From NCBI RefSeq assembly GCF_001632745.1, contig NZ_LQRT01000002.1:496001-560000 (forward strand): a stretch of 64,000 nt of DNA. Direction: 5' to 3'. A program made the translations under genes and the position numbers. Shown piece after piece: positions 62,618 through 64,000 of this stretch. The DNA is from Aquimarina aggregata. Its GTDB lineage: Bacteria > Bacteroidota > Bacteroidia > Flavobacteriales > Flavobacteriaceae. Positions within the stretch are counted from its first letter, which is position 1. Every line of letters begins with the position of its first letter. The notes under the pieces were generated by a model. That model was not told the origin of the DNA. It ran no database searches and saw only the letters and a list, made by a program, of their open reading frames with translations.

Positions 62618-63388
62618 TTAGTTATTTACGGCATCAATAAGTCTGTCCCAATCAAAAGCTTCTCCTATATCCCATTTACCTGATTTTCTAAAATTTACAT
62701 GGGATACAATACCATTAAAATTCTCAATTTCACTTTTGCCTAAAGTTTCATATCTTCTATTTGGTGGTAAAAACTCACGTGGAATATTATACGCATTGGT
62801 TAGATATTTTAATAATACTGCCAGGCTCTTATATTGATTTTGTGTGAATGTTGCAAAATATTGCTCACCTCTAAAAGGAGTATTAAGTTTAGTATAAAAA
62901 CGCGTATCTTGTTTACTGCAATACACATCAGAATCTGAATATGAAGACACCAGATTTGGGCCGTTTTCTCTTAAAAAACCAATATTAGAAAGCTCTATAC
63001 CTATCGTTTGCTTACTCATAATAGTATTGCCTCCAACAGCACCTCTTCCTAAATGATATGACCAAAATCCAGAAGACCATAATTTTAATATGGTTCCGTC
63101 ACGAGCAATTACAAAAGGAGTAGAAACATGGTTAGAAGGCATTGTAAGTTGGGCCATATCTCCTTTTAGATAACCAGCAGTAAAATGCAAGACAATTTTA
63201 TTTTTAGTGACGGTCTCTTTATAATAAAAAGAATCATCATTATTTTCTCGCACGCAATCCAAATAATCCATTGTGCCTCCATCACCAGTTGCTATGGATT
63301 CGGGAGTTAATATAAATTGCTTTTCTAAAGAGTCCCTACCATTTTTTAAAAATGATTTTTCATGCGCTGGAATACTTGATGCTTTCAT
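62618..63388 (-). CDS. N-acetylmuramoyl-L-alanine amidase (Amidase_2) without signal peptide
   Basis: 256 residues. Zinc amidase motifs: IVLHFTAGYLKG (His ligand), HVSTPFVIARDGTILKLW, QTIGIELSNIG (Glu) and VSHVNFRKSGKWDIGEAFDWDRL (His and Lys/Asp). Cleaves the muramoyl-alanine amide bond. There is no signal peptide, which is unexpected for a housekeeping wall amidase and more like phage or secretion-system enzymes; it could still be exported by another route. Faces the metallophosphoesterase gene across a terminator. Confidence 0.85.
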   Translation of the reverse strand: MKASSIPAHEKSFLKNGRDSLEKQFILTPESIATGDGGTMDYLDCVRENNDDSFYYKETVTKNKIVLHFTAGYLKGDMAQLTMPSNHVSTPFVIARDGTILKLWSSGFWSYHLGRGAVGGNTIMSKQTIGIELSNIGFLRENGPNLVSSYSDSDVYCSKQDTRFYTKLNTPFRGEQYFATFTQNQYKSLAVLLKYLTNAYNIPREFLPPNRRYETLGKSEIENFNGIVSHVNFRKSGKWDIGEAFDWDRLIDAVNN

Positions 63389-63641
63389 TTACTTTTTATT
63401 TAATGTTATATAATTACGTATCAAGAGCTACTTAAGAAAATAAGCTTTGATTTTTAATTTATTAGATGTTTACTAGGTAAAAAATCTAATCTAAATAGTA
63501 ATAGTGGGGAGTTTTTTGTTCGAAAGAACACAGCTTAAAAAATTTACTAAATAAATATACTAAAAATACTAGTGCTAATATAGCGTTACCGCTGAAATTA
63601 TTGTATGAAATTTTTATTAAAAAAAATGAAAAGACAGGTAT

Positions 63642-64000
63642 TTAAACATCTTCTTTCATGATATCACTCCATGTAGAATTTTCAGAACTAATTAAAGCTT
63701 CAACACGTCCTACAAATACATTAAAGTAGTTTTTTTCATCTTTATAGTGTCCAGAGCGGGTAAGATACATGAATTTTTCATGTTTTAATGATTCAGATGT
63801 TGTACGATACTTAACCCATTTCTCATGATATTTGACTAATGCAGAAATTCCTGCAAGTATAGCAACTAACATACCAAGAGAACCAATAACATAATTTATG
63901 TAATCGGGCCCATTTTTTGAGAAACCAGAAAAGAATGGAATAAGAGAAGAAAAAACTATTACGCAACCTTGTATTGTAAAATGCAGCTTTTTATTTTTTG
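63642..64000 (-). CDS. DUF4231/SLATT-like membrane protein (5' end outside window)
   Basis: The frame is open to the right edge, about 119 residues visible. Two hydrophobic spans (CVIVFSSLIPFF and INYVIGSLGMLVAILAGISALV) are followed by KYHEKWVKYRTTSESLKHEKFMYLTRSGHY and a helix (VGRVEALISSENSTW), the block order of DUF4231, a member of the SLATT superfamily. SLATT proteins are predicted pore-forming effectors in nucleotide-dependent conflict systems. Its neighbours beyond the edge would decide. Confidence 0.65.
   Translation of the reverse strand, partial: KNKKLHFTIQGCVIVFSSLIPFFSGFSKNGPDYINYVIGSLGMLVAILAGISALVKYHEKWVKYRTTSESLKHEKFMYLTRSGHYKDEKNYFNVFVGRVEALISSENSTWSDIMKEDV

Overview
The window looks like a chromosomal segment of a marine member of the Flavobacteriaceae (Bacteroidota). 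The evidence is low GC, a Por-type type IX secretion tail on a large M14 peptidase, many SPII lipoproteins with short lipoboxes, BACON/GEVED/DUF5018-type domains, and promoters of the Bacteroidota form TTG-N19..22-TAnnTTTG. A genus such as Aquimarina or Kordia would fit, but the sequence alone does not settle it. No tRNA, rRNA, CRISPR array, transposase or integrase was seen.

1-14.1 kb is ordinary chromosome: the end of an outer-membrane barrel gene, aroQ, lpdA, two overlapping msrB genes, an alpha/beta hydrolase, a RadD-like helicase, an ArsR-PhzF pair, an RlmI-like rRNA methyltransferase, an OmpA lipoprotein, a LysM/M23 peptidase and a hybrid histidine kinase whose kinase half looks dead.

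14.3-39.1 kb is the main locus: a complete-looking contractile tail without any capsid, portal, terminase, integrase or lysis gene. Order: divergent XRE regulator, tail-terminator-like protein, 59-residue HTH protein, sheath, tube, terminator hairpin, tail-assembly-chaperone-like protein, a cargo block (759-residue AHH nuclease toxin, Imm11/DUF1629-like immunity protein, 1064-residue Ig-domain protein ending in a CHAP/TIGR02594-type amidase, two lipoproteins, one sawtooth-repeat secreted protein), terminator, then a second chaperone paralogue, DUF6046-like protein, hub, OB spike, gp25, LysM-like protein, gpJ, gpI-like protein, a fibre, a PKD-BACON-Hint protein and two paralogous adapter-fibre cassettes. 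No tape-measure protein and no AAA+ ATPase is recognisable, which separates it from canonical Afp/PVC-type eCIS and from T6SS. The working reading is a tailocin-like or minimal extracellular contractile injection system loaded with antibacterial effectors and carrying its own immunity genes.

39.2-47.6 kb holds a SEC14/STAS-like protein, an AHSA1-ArsR pair with two matching operators laid over a consensus promoter, a minus-strand operon of five tiny basic peptides (four are tandem 28-residue paralogues with synonymous divergence), a lipocalin-like lipoprotein, DUF779 plus aldehyde dehydrogenase, an SDR, and a LytS/LytTR two-component pair divergent from a CPBP protease gene. The space between the last two contains three LytTR-type direct repeats at exact 21-bp phasing.

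47.7-64 kb: secreted M14 peptidase, a 131-bp inverted repeat, two secreted beta-rich proteins divergent from an AraC regulator, an S41 protease, a mini-XRE protein, an LRR lipoprotein, a group of a lipoprotein, FAD oxidase and metallophosphoesterase facing a signal-less amidase, and the start-truncated end of a DUF4231/SLATT-like membrane protein at the right edge.
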